From NCBI RefSeq assembly GCF_000422885.1, contig NZ_AUGX01000017.1:1-64000 (forward strand): a stretch of DNA of 64,000 nucleotides, written 5' to 3'. This DNA comes from Ottowia thiooxydans DSM 14619. GTDB lineage: Bacteria; Pseudomonadota; Gammaproteobacteria; Burkholderiales; Burkholderiaceae_C. Below, piece by piece: positions 35,585 to 45,163 of this stretch (positions are counted from its first letter, which is position 1; each line of letters opens with the position of its first letter). A program made the position numbers and the translations under genes. The notes under the pieces are model-generated. The model worked only from the letters and a program-made list of their open reading frames with translations. It made no database searches and was not told the origin of the DNA.

Positions 35585-36712
35585 TTAGACCACAGCCGCG
35601 AGCCTTTCGAACAACTCCTGCGCCAAGTTGAAGTGCTGCCGCGCGCTGTCAGGATCTGGGGAGGCATTCAACATGACTGAGATCGTGGCGCGGCTTGAAG
35701 CGTGGTTCATAGTCGCGACTTGAAACCCGACGCCTGTGCCTGTGTGACCCCACCAGTCGCCTATCTGACCGATACCAAGGCCGTAGCGGTCGTACTCCGG
35801 GCCATTGGTGACATCTCGCGCCATGGATTTGCGAAGCGCCTGGGTTGAGGAATTCAGGAGGAGGCCTTCGCCCAACGCTTCGCCCCATGTGAGCAAATCG
35901 GCCAGGGTGGAGGCCATGGCACCGGATCCAGCCAGGGACGTGGGGCTGACGAGGGGTTGATCGTCGATTTCGCCGGTGAGCACATTCAATGCATACGACG
36001 TTGGCGTAGGTGCGGGCAGATACGGTGTGAACGGATAGCTCGTGCCACTCAGGCCTAATGGTTTGAATATTTGCGCGGTCAGCAGCTCCGGCAGTGCTTG
36101 GCCGGTTACCTGCTCGATCAACAGGCCAAGAAGCACCGTGTTCGTATTGCTGTATTGGTATTGCGCGCCCGGGAGAAACGCTGGCTCCGCGGCAAACGAG
36201 AAAGCCAACAGCTCCTGTGGCGTCCAGACGTGCAGCGTATCCCTGATGAAAATCTCAAAAAAGCCCCGCTGCGTGGAGTAATCCGCAAGCCCGCTCTGAT
36301 TGCCAGCCAGATCGCCCAGGTTGATGAGATCCCCGTTGGGCACACCTGAGAAATAGCGCCCGATCTTGTGATCCAGTGCCAACTGCCCGGTTTGAACCAA
36401 TCTGAGCAAGAGCGTCACTGTGAAGGACTTCGTAATGCTGCGGATGGGGAACGTGCTGTTCAGCGCCATGGGTATTTTAGCGTCCACATCAGCCAGCCCG
36501 AATGCCGCCGCCCATGGCTCTTGGCCAGCGACGCGGACGCCCGCCAAAACGCCCGGGGTGTGGTAGTCCGTGAAAATGCTTTCGACCGCCTTGACGTACT
36601 CCTCCTCGCGGATTTCCCTATCGCTTGAACCGCCACACGCAGCCAGCCAAGGAGTCAGAGCAGCCGCACCGGCTAAGCGGCCAAAATGGCGGCGTGATGG
36701 ATCGAAATGCAT
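35585..36712 (-). CDS. Beta-lactamase-family serine hydrolase (class C-like), lipoprotein
   Basis: The product from the ATG at 36712 (AAGGAG ahead) is 375 residues. It begins with twin Arg and a hydrophobic stretch ending in a lipobox (TPWLAACGGSS, Cys near residue 26), so it should be a lipoprotein. The catalytic Ser-x-x-Lys is in IRSITKSFTV, the Tyr motif is YSN in QYQYSNTNTV, and WGHTGTGVG gives the third motif. These enzymes hydrolyse esters or peptides such as D-Ala-D-Ala; resistance to beta-lactams is not implied. It is divergent from the glycine-rich surface-protein gene. Confidence 0.88.
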   Translation of the reverse strand: MHFDPSRRHFGRLAGAAALTPWLAACGGSSDREIREEEYVKAVESIFTDYHTPGVLAGVRVAGQEPWAAAFGLADVDAKIPMALNSTFPIRSITKSFTVTLLLRLVQTGQLALDHKIGRYFSGVPNGDLINLGDLAGNQSGLADYSTQRGFFEIFIRDTLHVWTPQELLAFSFAAEPAFLPGAQYQYSNTNTVLLGLLIEQVTGQALPELLTAQIFKPLGLSGTSYPFTPYLPAPTPTSYALNVLTGEIDDQPLVSPTSLAGSGAMASTLADLLTWGEALGEGLLLNSSTQALRKSMARDVTNGPEYDRYGLGIGQIGDWWGHTGTGVGFQVATMNHASSRATISVMLNASPDPDSARQHFNLAQELFERLAAVV

Positions 36713-37112
36713 GAAAGTGCTCCTTCGGCGTGTATTAAAGCTGTGCGCAACATCGCGCTGAACGCATCCTATGGGATCGATGACCGCGATGACGTGGAGG
36801 TTTTCAGACCTGGGACGCCCACAGCAAACATGGGACTCAGTGACGAAAGTTGTCCCAGGCTTTGCAATCGCACGCAAGCCAAGCTGCCAACACAGGCAAC
36901 GGCCCTTGGAGGAGGAAACGCTGGCACGCACTCTCTCCTTGCAGTTTCTGGTGGCTAGCCGCGGGTCCTGAATCTGCGAATCGCCCCTGAAAGATCAACT
37001 TGCAGGCGGCACACAAATGCGGTCTACTTCGCTCAGTGTTACAAAAAGCTTCTAAATTCAGGATAACCATCTGAGCCGAAGCGGCCTCTCCTTCAATCAA
37101 CCAAGTGAGCCT
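36713..37112. other. Divergent control region
   Basis: 400 bases between the hydrolase and the glycine-rich protein gene without a credible gene. The part nearest the latter (37020-37070) is AT-richer and likely holds its promoter. Confidence 0.4.
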
Positions 37113-39512
37113 ATGTTCGCCATGAAATCAATTCCGACCCAAAGATCGTCCATCTTCCAGGCGGTTGGACTATTGATTTTCTTGCTCACCATCCAACCTG
37201 CGTTCGCCCTGACCACGCTCACCGTCACGAGTAGCTCAGATAACAATCCTGGTGGCCAAGGGGAAGTGGGTGATTTTCGGTATGCGTTGAATGTGATGAA
37301 TAGCAATTTGAACGTCATCCCGGATGACTACGCAATTGTGTTCGCCTCTCCGATGACCATTCAGCTGAATGGAATTTTGCCGCTCATCAACAATTCAGCC
37401 AATCCAGTCAATATCACCATTGGCAACCCAAGCCCATCATCGACAGTCACCATTGATGGAAACGGTGGCACCTACAGCGGGTTTTTCATCCCCACGGGCA
37501 ACGTAAAACTCCAGAACATGGTGCTCCAGAATTTGACCGCAAAAGGCGGCAATGGGGGGAATGGCATATCCGGGGGCGGCGGGGGCATGGGTGCTGGCGG
37601 CGCTATTTACGCGCCTCAAAGCTTTTTGAATGGCTCGAATCCCTCTGTCACCTTGCTCAATGTGTCGATCAAAAACGCCTCGGCTATTGGAGGAAATGGG
37701 GGGAGTTACGCCGGGGGGACGCTCACAGGCCACGAAGGTGGCGGTGGCGGCGGTGGTTTCAGCGGGAACGGTGGCTCCATTTCGACAATAGGCTCAACCG
37801 GCGGTGGCGGCGGCGGCGGCTTTGGCGGAGATGGTGGCGCAGTCAGCTTGTCGACGAACGACGTGCATGGAGGTGGAGGCGGTGGAGGCGGCGGCCTGGG
37901 ATCCCGCGCCACCTTGGGGCTGCTATTCAACCTTGGGAATGGTGGTTCGGATCAGACCCCTGGATTAGATGGCAATGGATTTGGCCTCTCCATCACTGCG
38001 GGTTTCGGCGGTGCCGGCCATAACGGGGGATCTCGTGCAGGCGGCGGCGGCGGCGGAGCGCCATCTAGTGAATTTGGTGCCCCGGGGGGTGGCGGCGGCG
38101 GAAGCTCTGGATCAAATGGCATAACAGCTCAGGGCTCCATCGCTGCGCGTGCACTCGCCACCCCTTCTGCTGGAAACGGAGGAGATGGTGCGGGAGGTGG
38201 TGGATCTGGAATAGTCGTCACTGCTGTTACCAACGATGTTGATGGCCAAGGCGGAAATGGTGGTTACGGCGGTGGCGGTGGTGGCGGCGCTGGTTCTGGC
38301 GCCTATGACATCGACTACTCACAAAAAGGCGGCTCGGGTGGTATTGGCGGTGGAGGCGGTGGCGGTGGAACCAATTGGTCTGCCATGACGCCCTCCGGAG
38401 GTGGTAACTCTCTCGGCGGCGGTGGTGGCGCCGGTGGTGGCCCGTCTAACGGCGAGGCCTCCGCAGGTGGAGCCGATATCGGCCGCCTGGGCGGAGGCTC
38501 TGGTGGGGTCGGCATGAACTCCGGCACCTTCGGTGGCGGCGGTGGCGGCGGAGGAAGTGGCCTGGGTGGAGCTATCTTTATAGATAGCAACCTTAATTTC
38601 ACTGTGCAGGCAATTCCCGGCGTGCCCACCACCTTTGACACCTCCAACAATTCCACTCAAGCAGGAATTCGCGGCACGGGCGCTTCAGGGGGTGCGACGG
38701 ATGGCACGGATGGATCGGCGTTAGGAGAAAGCATTTTCCTGCGCAGTACTGCTTCACTCACGTTTTTGGCCCATGACGCTGCGGATCTTTTGACCTTGGG
38801 CGAACAAGTCGCATTTGTTGATGACACCAGCTTCGGCGCTGGTGGTACAAGTATTTTTGTTCGAGGCAACGGGCGCGTTATTTACAACGGAAATTCGACT
38901 TACGAGGGAAGCATCCTCGTCGAGAATGCCGATTTCAAAGTCAATGGTGAAATTAATCAAGCACCCGTTTTCGTGATGAGAAATAGCAGCTTCAGCGATC
39001 AAAAGAGCACGCTGAGCGGAACGGGGCGTTTAACCGGCACTGTCTTTACCAATGCGGGCGTTATTTACCCTGACCCAGGAGCGACGCTAACTCTTGGGTC
39101 TTTGGTGCTGGCATCCTCAGAACAAAGCGCTGTTCGCACCACGATCAACACAGGTGGTGCATCCCTGATATCGGTTATTGGCCTCGCAAGTCTGGCCGGC
39201 ACCCTGGAAGTCAATCTCGATCCGGCGGCAAACCGGGCTGGCTCGTACACCATACTTTCATCAGCGGGAATCGCAGGCGCCTTTGACTCTGTGACATTCA
39301 CAGGAGCAACCCCGGCAAGATATTCGCTCTCGTATCTGCCCATGGGTGCCCCTACATTCGTTCAACTGGATATTCTGGACCCTATCCCTATCCCTCCCCC
39401 TATCCCCACCCCGGTTGTCACGATAGCGCCAGTACCTACGCTGGAAGGCTGGGCAGTGATGATGCTGAGTGGCCTCATAGGCCTGGTGTGGGTGCAAAGG
39501 CGCCGGCCCTGA
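37113..39512 (+). CDS. Glycine-rich surface protein with IPTL-CTERM sorting tail
   Basis: A 799-residue protein with a signal peptide (hydrophobic run near residues 15-30, ending QPAFAL). The N-terminal part looks like a beta-helix start (TLTVTSSSDNNPGGQGEVGD, then DYAIVFASPMTIQL). Residues about 145-480 are dominated by runs of glycine broken by N, S, A and F. Next comes a Ser/Thr-rich stretch of autotransporter-like repeats (SLTFLAHDAADLLTLGEQ, NGRVIYNGNSTYEG), then a Pro/Ile linker. The tail is VPTLEGWAVMMLSGLIGL followed by VWVQRRRP: the IPTL-CTERM signal, one membrane segment and a basic end, processed in other species by exosortase H. It is probably exported and surface-held. No exosortase is in the window. 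An ATG at 37122 is an alternative start. Confidence 0.85.
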   Translation: MFAMKSIPTQRSSIFQAVGLLIFLLTIQPAFALTTLTVTSSSDNNPGGQGEVGDFRYALNVMNSNLNVIPDDYAIVFASPMTIQLNGILPLINNSANPVNITIGNPSPSSTVTIDGNGGTYSGFFIPTGNVKLQNMVLQNLTAKGGNGGNGISGGGGGMGAGGAIYAPQSFLNGSNPSVTLLNVSIKNASAIGGNGGSYAGGTLTGHEGGGGGGGFSGNGGSISTIGSTGGGGGGGFGGDGGAVSLSTNDVHGGGGGGGGGLGSRATLGLLFNLGNGGSDQTPGLDGNGFGLSITAGFGGAGHNGGSRAGGGGGGAPSSEFGAPGGGGGGSSGSNGITAQGSIAARALATPSAGNGGDGAGGGGSGIVVTAVTNDVDGQGGNGGYGGGGGGGAGSGAYDIDYSQKGGSGGIGGGGGGGGTNWSAMTPSGGGNSLGGGGGAGGGPSNGEASAGGADIGRLGGGSGGVGMNSGTFGGGGGGGGSGLGGAIFIDSNLNFTVQAIPGVPTTFDTSNNSTQAGIRGTGASGGATDGTDGSALGESIFLRSTASLTFLAHDAADLLTLGEQVAFVDDTSFGAGGTSIFVRGNGRVIYNGNSTYEGSILVENADFKVNGEINQAPVFVMRNSSFSDQKSTLSGTGRLTGTVFTNAGVIYPDPGATLTLGSLVLASSEQSAVRTTINTGGASLISVIGLASLAGTLEVNLDPAANRAGSYTILSSAGIAGAFDSVTFTGATPARYSLSYLPMGAPTFVQLDILDPIPIPPPIPTPVVTIAPVPTLEGWAVMMLSGLIGLVWVQRRRP

Positions 39513-39554
39513 AGCTACCCTGGCATCACTTTCACACAGAACTTTGGTTTCATC

Positions 39555-39573
39555 AGGGCTTCGTTTAAGCCCT
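39555..39573. terminator. Terminator between convergent genes
   Basis: AGGGCTT-CGTTT-AAGCCCT is a perfect 7-base-pair stem with a 5-base loop between the ends of the glycine-rich gene and the yeiH-like gene. Confidence 0.55.
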
Positions 39574-39599
39574 TGCGCCTGACCGTGAAATCAGGTGCT

Positions 39600-40625
39600 C
39601 TATACGGCCCAGGCAAACACGATGGCCGCGATGAAAATCGTCTCACTGAGCAGCATGACCACTGGGCGCCAACCCAGCTTCATGAGATCAGCAAAGTTGG
39701 TTTTGATCCCTGCTGCCCCAATGGCGGCCACCAGCAACCAGCGGGATGCATCGCTTGCCACGGCAGCAGTCTGCGCTCCTATGACACCCGCCGAGGTCAG
39801 GATCACAAAAAACAGAAACCACAACAGAAAGGCTGGGAACGCCGGTACACGAGAGCCCACTGATGCGCTTGATCGATCGCGGTAGAGCACGGCAATCACA
39901 GCCACGATAGGAACCAGCAGCGCCACGCGGAAGAGCTTGACGATCGTGGCCGTTTCCCCTGCCTCAGGGCCTAAGATGAGCCCAGCCGCCACTACCTGCG
40001 CGATGTCATGAATGGTCCCACCCAGCAGTACGCCCGAGACGCGCGCTGGCGTCTCCAGCACGCTGAGGATCAGCGGATAAAGCACCATGGCAATGGTCGA
40101 TAGCAGCGTAACCCCCACTACGGCCAGGAGCGTGAACCGCTCGTTTTCCTTGGTGGGAGGCAAAGCTGCCGACACAGCCAGGGCTGCGGATGCGCCACAG
40201 ATGCCTACCGAACAACCCGAGACGATCCCCTCGACCTGTGGCCGCTTCATGAGCTTGGCCAGGAGCACGCCAAAAACGATGGTGGCCACAACAGATGCAG
40301 CAATGCCCACGCCCGTGGCTACACCGAGGCTAGCCACCTGATCCACCGTGATGCGCGCCCCCAGAAGCGCCACCCCGCACCGGAGCCCGGTACGTGCGCA
40401 AACCGAAACACCAGCCATGACGCGATCAACCCCTGCCAGGAAGTTGCACGCCAAGCCAATCAGGAGTGCATAAAGCAGCTGAGGGCCGCCATGATGATCC
40501 GAAATGAAGGTGGCCGCCAGCGCAACAACGATGCAAACCAGGAAGCCAGGCCAGAGGTTGGCCAAGTTGCTGACAGCGGGACCTACGCCCGGGCGGAACC
40601 TGAGAAAAGCGCTATATGACTTCAT
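39600..40625 (-). CDS. yeiH: YeiH-family membrane protein (UPF0324)
   Basis: A 341-residue protein with about ten membrane segments. ALLIGLACNFLAG, CARTGLRCGVALLGARIT, GCSVGICGASAALAVSAAL and GGTIHDIAQVVAAG are the family's signatures. Members are thought to export sulfite- or sulfonate-derived anions, on weak evidence. In other genomes it is divergent from a LysR gene; here it follows a hydrolase gene by 98 bases. An AT-rich stretch ahead of the start (40626-40710) may be its own promoter. Confidence 0.9.
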   Translation of the reverse strand: MKSYSAFLRFRPGVGPAVSNLANLWPGFLVCIVVALAATFISDHHGGPQLLYALLIGLACNFLAGVDRVMAGVSVCARTGLRCGVALLGARITVDQVASLGVATGVGIAASVVATIVFGVLLAKLMKRPQVEGIVSGCSVGICGASAALAVSAALPPTKENERFTLLAVVGVTLLSTIAMVLYPLILSVLETPARVSGVLLGGTIHDIAQVVAAGLILGPEAGETATIVKLFRVALLVPIVAVIAVLYRDRSSASVGSRVPAFPAFLLWFLFFVILTSAGVIGAQTAAVASDASRWLLVAAIGAAGIKTNFADLMKLGWRPVVMLLSETIFIAAIVFAWAV

Positions 40626-40723
40626 TGACTATGAGCATATGTTTTTCTCATAAGGCAAAAAAGCGAATAATTCAGATCAAATTGACCATTAATATCGATT
40701 GATTTGGGGGATTTGCCCCAGCA

Positions 40724-41890
40724 TCACGGCAGCGCGTGGCACCACTCTGCAATCAGCTTGCAACAGGTCTGCTTGTGCTCCGGCTGATCAAAGAGGTAAT
40801 GCTTGGCACCTTGAATCGGTGTGAGCCACTTCCGATCGTGCTTCACACCTTCATACAGCATCTTTGCGTGGCCGGGATAGCAACCTGGATCGGCCGTGCC
40901 ATAGATCACATGCACGGGAACTTGCACCGTGTTCAGGCGCTCCGGGCCATGGCCGTTGGATAGACGCATGCTCCACTGCGAAAGCCAGGAGCGCAAGCTG
41001 GTGTAGTGGCCAATCGAAGCAGGTATGAAATTAGCCACTGCAGGCGGCCCCCATTGCGTAGTGGCTGCGCGGTCAGATGGATCAAGCGTCAGATCCAGGT
41101 TACGCGGATCTGCCATGGTGCCGTGCACCACAAAAGGAAGATCGTCCAAGCGAGGGTCTGCTCTGACCTTCAGCAGCGCAAGCTGATCAAGCGCCCATTG
41201 TGTAATGCGTTCACTGCGCGCTAGCTGAGCTGCCTTGTAGCGCTCCAGAAAAGCGGCGGTGTAAGGCGGTTTGAGGTCTGGATTAAAAAGGTCTAGCTCG
41301 GGATCACGGCGGAAAGGTTCATGCTCATCCAGAATGGCCGGGTCCAACTTCTCGGTGAGCACGATGTTGCGGCTAGGGTGCGCCATCAGCATGATGAGCG
41401 CATCCGCTGGTGGAAGATCCGCCTTGGTCAGATCCGGCGGGCCGCCCGCCGGCGGCGCTTTGATGGTGGGCTTTTCTGCCTGGTTTTCATAGAGCGCCAC
41501 CAGGCCCCCGCCACCTGAGTTACCGATCAGCACCACACGCTGATAGCCCTCGTTGCGCAGGTGGCGTATGACAGAGCCTATGTCCACCACGCAGTGCTCA
41601 AGTATCAGCATGGCCTCATTGCCGATATAACGTGTGCTCATGCCGACGGCATCCACGCCACATTCGGCCAAGGCATCCAGCGCATAGTGCCCCATGAAGT
41701 TGGACGAAGGGTGAACCACCACCACGGCAGTCTTGGCAATAGGCCCACCAATGCCTGACGCCCGATGCCGTGTACACCACAGCAAGCCAGCGCGGCGTGC
41801 CACGCCAGACTGCACATCCATCTCTCCCGTGCTCTGCATGGGAACAGCCAAGAGTTCGCGTCTGTTCATTTTTTTGGAATCTCCCTGCAT
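40724..41890 (-). CDS. Alpha/beta hydrolase
   Basis: A 388-residue protein starting at an ATG that shares one base with the stop of the upstream gene (TGATG). It has KTAVVVVHPSSNFMGHYAL, a nucleophile motif VVLIGNSGGGGLVALYE (Ser in G-N-S-G-G), VHVIYGTADPGCYPGH with the likely acid, and a final His in GAKHYLFDQPEH. It is co-translated with a homogentisate-dioxygenase-like protein and could hydrolyse that enzyme's ring-cleavage product. It is longer than typical C-C hydrolases, so another ester substrate is possible. Confidence 0.85.
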   Translation of the reverse strand: MQGDSKKMNRRELLAVPMQSTGEMDVQSGVARRAGLLWCTRHRASGIGGPIAKTAVVVVHPSSNFMGHYALDALAECGVDAVGMSTRYIGNEAMLILEHCVVDIGSVIRHLRNEGYQRVVLIGNSGGGGLVALYENQAEKPTIKAPPAGGPPDLTKADLPPADALIMLMAHPSRNIVLTEKLDPAILDEHEPFRRDPELDLFNPDLKPPYTAAFLERYKAAQLARSERITQWALDQLALLKVRADPRLDDLPFVVHGTMADPRNLDLTLDPSDRAATTQWGPPAVANFIPASIGHYTSLRSWLSQWSMRLSNGHGPERLNTVQVPVHVIYGTADPGCYPGHAKMLYEGVKHDRKWLTPIQGAKHYLFDQPEHKQTCCKLIAEWCHALP

Positions 41891-43056
41891 CAGCGTGCGT
41901 TCCAAGACGTGTAGTAATCAGGACGTTCACTGCGCAAGGCGGCGCCGCCAAGCAGTAATGGCTTGAAGGTGTCGAGCATCACGGCGCACTCCTCCGTGTG
42001 TTGGCCTACACGTGCCGCCCCCCCCTGATAAGCATCTGGGTGCGGCCCGTGGATGTGGCCGGCGGGATGCAAGCTCAAGGCCCCGCGCTCAACACCGCTG
42101 CCTTTTCGGCTGAAGAAATTTCCTTCGGCATAAAAGATCAATTCATCTGAATCCACGTTCGAGTGATAGGAAGGAATGGGCATGGCCCGGGGGTCATAGT
42201 CAAGCATGCGAGGCACGAAGTTGCAGAACACGCAGCCCGGCGCTTCGAACACTTGGTGGACTGGCGGAGGCCGGTGAAAACTGCCAGTGATAGGAGAGAA
42301 ATCAGAGATATTCAGTGCATACGGATAGTTGCACCCAAACCAGCCCACTACATCGAACGGGTGGCGTTGATAGGTATAGCGGGTCAGGCCATTTCGGTTC
42401 CTGACGAGCACCTCGACATCACGGCCTTCCGTCAACAAGGGGCCTTGCGGGCGACGCAGATCCAGCTCTGAGTAAGGGGCCTCCTGGTTGTACTGCCCGT
42501 ATGCCGTGAGGTAACGACGTGGTGGCCGCACATGGCCTGCAGTCTCAAAGACCAGCGCTCGAAGTGGCTCGCTCCCTGTGGGCACCCAGCGGTGAGTGGT
42601 CGCCTTGGGGATGACCACATAGTCGCCGCGGGACACATCAATGCTGCCGAAGACTGTCTCCAGGCGTGCAGACCCGTCATGAACGTAGAGCAACTCACCG
42701 CCTTCTGCATTTCGGTAAAGAGAGGAAGGCTGATCGCTGACCATGAACGACACCCGTACGTCTGCGTTTCCACACAGCACGGTGCGATCGAGCACGGGGT
42801 CAGCCACGGTCTGAAGGCCACTTGTGGTGAACAGGCGTGGCAGCAGGGGGTGATTGGGGGTCAGGCTCTCGCGTGCATCCACCACCACATCGCACTTCGT
42901 CACAGCCGCTGGCGCGTGGCGATGGTAAAGGAGCGACATGTTCGAAGAAAAGCCCTCCTCACCCATGACCTCTGCCGCGTAGAGGCCACCTTCGGGACGC
43001 TGGAACTGAGAGAAGCGCTTGCGTGGGATGTCACCCATCTGCATGAAATAAGGCAT
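41890..43056 (-). CDS. Homogentisate 1,2-dioxygenase-like protein
   Basis: A 388-residue member of the homogentisate dioxygenase superfamily. HPFDVVGWFGCNYPYALN, VFCNFVPRMLDYDPRAMP, YHSNVDSDELIFYAEGNF (His and Glu metal ligands) and LHPAGHIHGPHPDAYQG (more His) match. True HmgA proteins are about 430 residues with a different ligand spacing, so this is likely a paralogue for another aromatic diol. It is divergent from an FAD monooxygenase gene, a plausible source of such a diol. Confidence 0.85.
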   Translation of the reverse strand: MPYFMQMGDIPRKRFSQFQRPEGGLYAAEVMGEEGFSSNMSLLYHRHAPAAVTKCDVVVDARESLTPNHPLLPRLFTTSGLQTVADPVLDRTVLCGNADVRVSFMVSDQPSSLYRNAEGGELLYVHDGSARLETVFGSIDVSRGDYVVIPKATTHRWVPTGSEPLRALVFETAGHVRPPRRYLTAYGQYNQEAPYSELDLRRPQGPLLTEGRDVEVLVRNRNGLTRYTYQRHPFDVVGWFGCNYPYALNISDFSPITGSFHRPPPVHQVFEAPGCVFCNFVPRMLDYDPRAMPIPSYHSNVDSDELIFYAEGNFFSRKGSGVERGALSLHPAGHIHGPHPDAYQGGAARVGQHTEECAVMLDTFKPLLLGGAALRSERPDYYTSWNAR

Positions 43057-43211
43057 GGTAGGAACAGGGCAATGGAAGGAATTTAATGACGCCGAGCGTA
43101 TAGAGCACTCAGAAAAGTGTCATCCGGGTTTACGACAATAAAATAAAACAGTGTTCCAAAATAATATCGCCGTCATTGGTCGCCGCACAGCGCGATCCGA
43201 TTGAGGACGAG

Positions 43212-44906
43212 ATGGAACTGACTTTCGAGGAGTACTTTCCGTACACCCACCACGCTGCACGCGTGCCGGAACTTACCGATGGCTGCGACACCCAACGCCA
43301 CAGCGTGGTAATTGCTGGAGGTGGCCCCACGGGGCTGGCGCTAGCTCTGGGCCTGGCCAATCACGGCGTAGCGAGCGTGGTGCTCGAATCTGACGACACG
43401 GTGTGCTCAGGGAGCCGAGCGGGCGCCTTTACGCGGCGCACGTTGGAGATCCTGGAGCAGTTGGGGGTCATCGATGAAGTGATGCGCACGGGCCACGCGT
43501 GGAGCACAGGTTGGACCTACTTCCGTGACCGCGAAGTCTTCCGGCTTCAGATGCCGCACGACGATAGCCAGAAACATCCACCGGCTATCAGCCACCTGCA
43601 GAACTACATCGAACAATGCCTTGTAGATGCGGCCAAACGCCGCAGCGACCTGATAGATCTGCGTTGGCAAAGCCGTGTGGACAAGGTGAAACAGCTGGGG
43701 GATTGCGTTCGCCTGGAGGTGCAAACACCGCAGGGAAACTATGCCCTGGAAACCGATTGGCTGGTGGCCTGTGACGGCGGGCGCAGCACGGTGCGCGACA
43801 TGATGGACCTGCGCTTGCAAGGCCACCGTCACGAAGGCCGCTACGTGATCATTGATATCCGAATCGACACCGAAGGCCTGCCGGTGGGGCGGCGCTGCTG
43901 GTTCGATCCACCTTCCAAGCCGGGCGGCACTTTGCTCATGTACAAAAAGCCCGGCGGCATGCTGCGCTTTGACTACCAATTGCAGGACGACGACGACGAG
44001 GTCGAGGAAATGAAGCCCGAGCGCGTGTTCGCACAGGTGAACAGGCATCTGGAGATGATGGGCATCCACAAAGAATGGAAGCCTGTATGGATGAGCCTGT
44101 ACCGGGCCAGCGCCATGACCCTGGAACGCTATTGGCACAACAGAGTTCTGTTCGCAGGAGACGCCGCGCACCTGGTGCCGATCTTTGGTGTGCGTGGCAT
44201 GAATTCCGCCATTGATGATGCCCACAATCTGGCCTGGAAACTGGCCTTTGTGGTGAGAGGTCTGGCGGCGCCTCCATTGCTGGAAACCTACAGCAGCGAG
44301 CGGGTCTACGCAGCGCGCGAGAACCACCGCTTTGCATCCAAGAGCGCCGAGTTCATGGCGCCGCCCGCGCCGGCCGCGCGTTTGATGCGCAACGCCGTGC
44401 TGTCCTTGTGCGAGAAAGACCCCTGGTTCAGCAGCCTGCTGAACCCACGGCAACACTCTGCCATTCCTTTGGTGAAGTCTCCGCTGAATATTCCGGCAGA
44501 AGCCACGGACGTGTTCACACGCGGCCCACGCCCTGGCGACATCCTTCTCGAATGCCCGCTGGAACTGCAAGGCAAACCAGGCCACCTTACCGATTTGTTG
44601 AAACCGCAGTTCACCGTGCTCTATTTCAGCGAAGACGAGTCCTTGCCCACGGATTGGGCAGACGCCGTCGCCGAGCTGTCGTCACGCGTGCCCTTGCAAG
44701 CTCATGCGATCACACGTACGAAGTCCGGCAGCGCATCAGCCGTCGATGCTCCAGGCCGGCTTTTCACCATGTATGACGCGGTGCCCGGCACGGTCTACCT
44801 CGTGCGACCAGATGGACACGTCATGGGGCGCTGGAAATGCCCTGCGCCTTCCGTCATCGGGCAAGCGCTGGAACGCGTACTGCAAGCAGAAATGGAGACC
44901 ATGTGA
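43212..44906 (+). CDS. FAD-dependent aromatic monooxygenase (phenol hydroxylase/MhpA type)
   Basis: The 564-residue product (ATG at 43212; a TTG at 43176 also opens the frame) has the FAD motif VVIAGGGPTGLALALGLANHG (core GGGPTGLALALGLANHG), a DG motif in LVACDGGRSTVRDMM, and the GD motif FAGDAAHLVPIFGVRGMN with SAIDDAHNLAWKLAFV after it. It uses NAD(P)H and oxygen to hydroxylate an aromatic ring. The C-terminal thioredoxin-like part resembles MhpA and TfdB enzymes. It shares one base with the next small gene. The substrate is unknown. Confidence 0.92.
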   Translation: MELTFEEYFPYTHHAARVPELTDGCDTQRHSVVIAGGGPTGLALALGLANHGVASVVLESDDTVCSGSRAGAFTRRTLEILEQLGVIDEVMRTGHAWSTGWTYFRDREVFRLQMPHDDSQKHPPAISHLQNYIEQCLVDAAKRRSDLIDLRWQSRVDKVKQLGDCVRLEVQTPQGNYALETDWLVACDGGRSTVRDMMDLRLQGHRHEGRYVIIDIRIDTEGLPVGRRCWFDPPSKPGGTLLMYKKPGGMLRFDYQLQDDDDEVEEMKPERVFAQVNRHLEMMGIHKEWKPVWMSLYRASAMTLERYWHNRVLFAGDAAHLVPIFGVRGMNSAIDDAHNLAWKLAFVVRGLAAPPLLETYSSERVYAARENHRFASKSAEFMAPPAPAARLMRNAVLSLCEKDPWFSSLLNPRQHSAIPLVKSPLNIPAEATDVFTRGPRPGDILLECPLELQGKPGHLTDLLKPQFTVLYFSEDESLPTDWADAVAELSSRVPLQAHAITRTKSGSASAVDAPGRLFTMYDAVPGTVYLVRPDGHVMGRWKCPAPSVIGQALERVLQAEMETM

Positions 44907-45079
44907 TGAATGAAGAAGACCTGGACGCGCTCTACACCAAACTATGTGAAAAGCTCGGCCCGCTCGATCCATCACAGGTGCAGATGGCGCTGGCGCGGTT
45001 GACGCTCCTGCTGATGAAGCGGGTAGGTGCACGGCATGCCGTAGACGAAGCGATTGAAATTGCTTTGCAAACAGATTGA
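44906..45079 (+). CDS. Small DUF2783-like protein
   Basis: A 57-residue protein starting at an ATG that shares one base with the monooxygenase stop (TGATG). MNEEDLDALYTKLCEKLG and ARLTLLLMKRVGARHAVDEA resemble DUF2783 proteins, small helical proteins found beside FAD monooxygenases in Burkholderiales. The coupling suggests a stable complex or helper role, not demonstrated. Family assignment is from memory and moderate. Confidence 0.65.
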   Translation: MNEEDLDALYTKLCEKLGPLDPSQVQMALARLTLLLMKRVGARHAVDEAIEIALQTD

Positions 45080-45163
45080 ACGCGTGCAGCCTCCCGTTTC
45101 TCAAGCCCGTGCATCGGGGCACGCAACCACGGTGATCTCGAACTTACAACAAGGAGACATGAC

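Noticed and set aside
35585-36712. Serine hydrolase as an antibiotic-resistance beta-lactamase
   Set aside because: It has the class C motifs but also a lipobox and overall similarity to the broad esterase/peptidase group; no AmpR or other resistance context.
36713-37112. Short open frames in the hydrolase/surface-protein spacer
   Set aside because: Cys/Arg-rich with no motif or ribosome site; most likely a control region.
37550-38570. The GGC/GGT-rich stretch as a noncoding repeat array or CRISPR
   Set aside because: Repeats are irregular and in frame within a coding sequence; there are no uniform spacers.
37706-38660. Proline-rich and mixed frames on the - strand of the glycine-rich gene
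   Set aside because: They arise from the complement of GGN codon runs; the + strand frame has a signal peptide and sorting tail.
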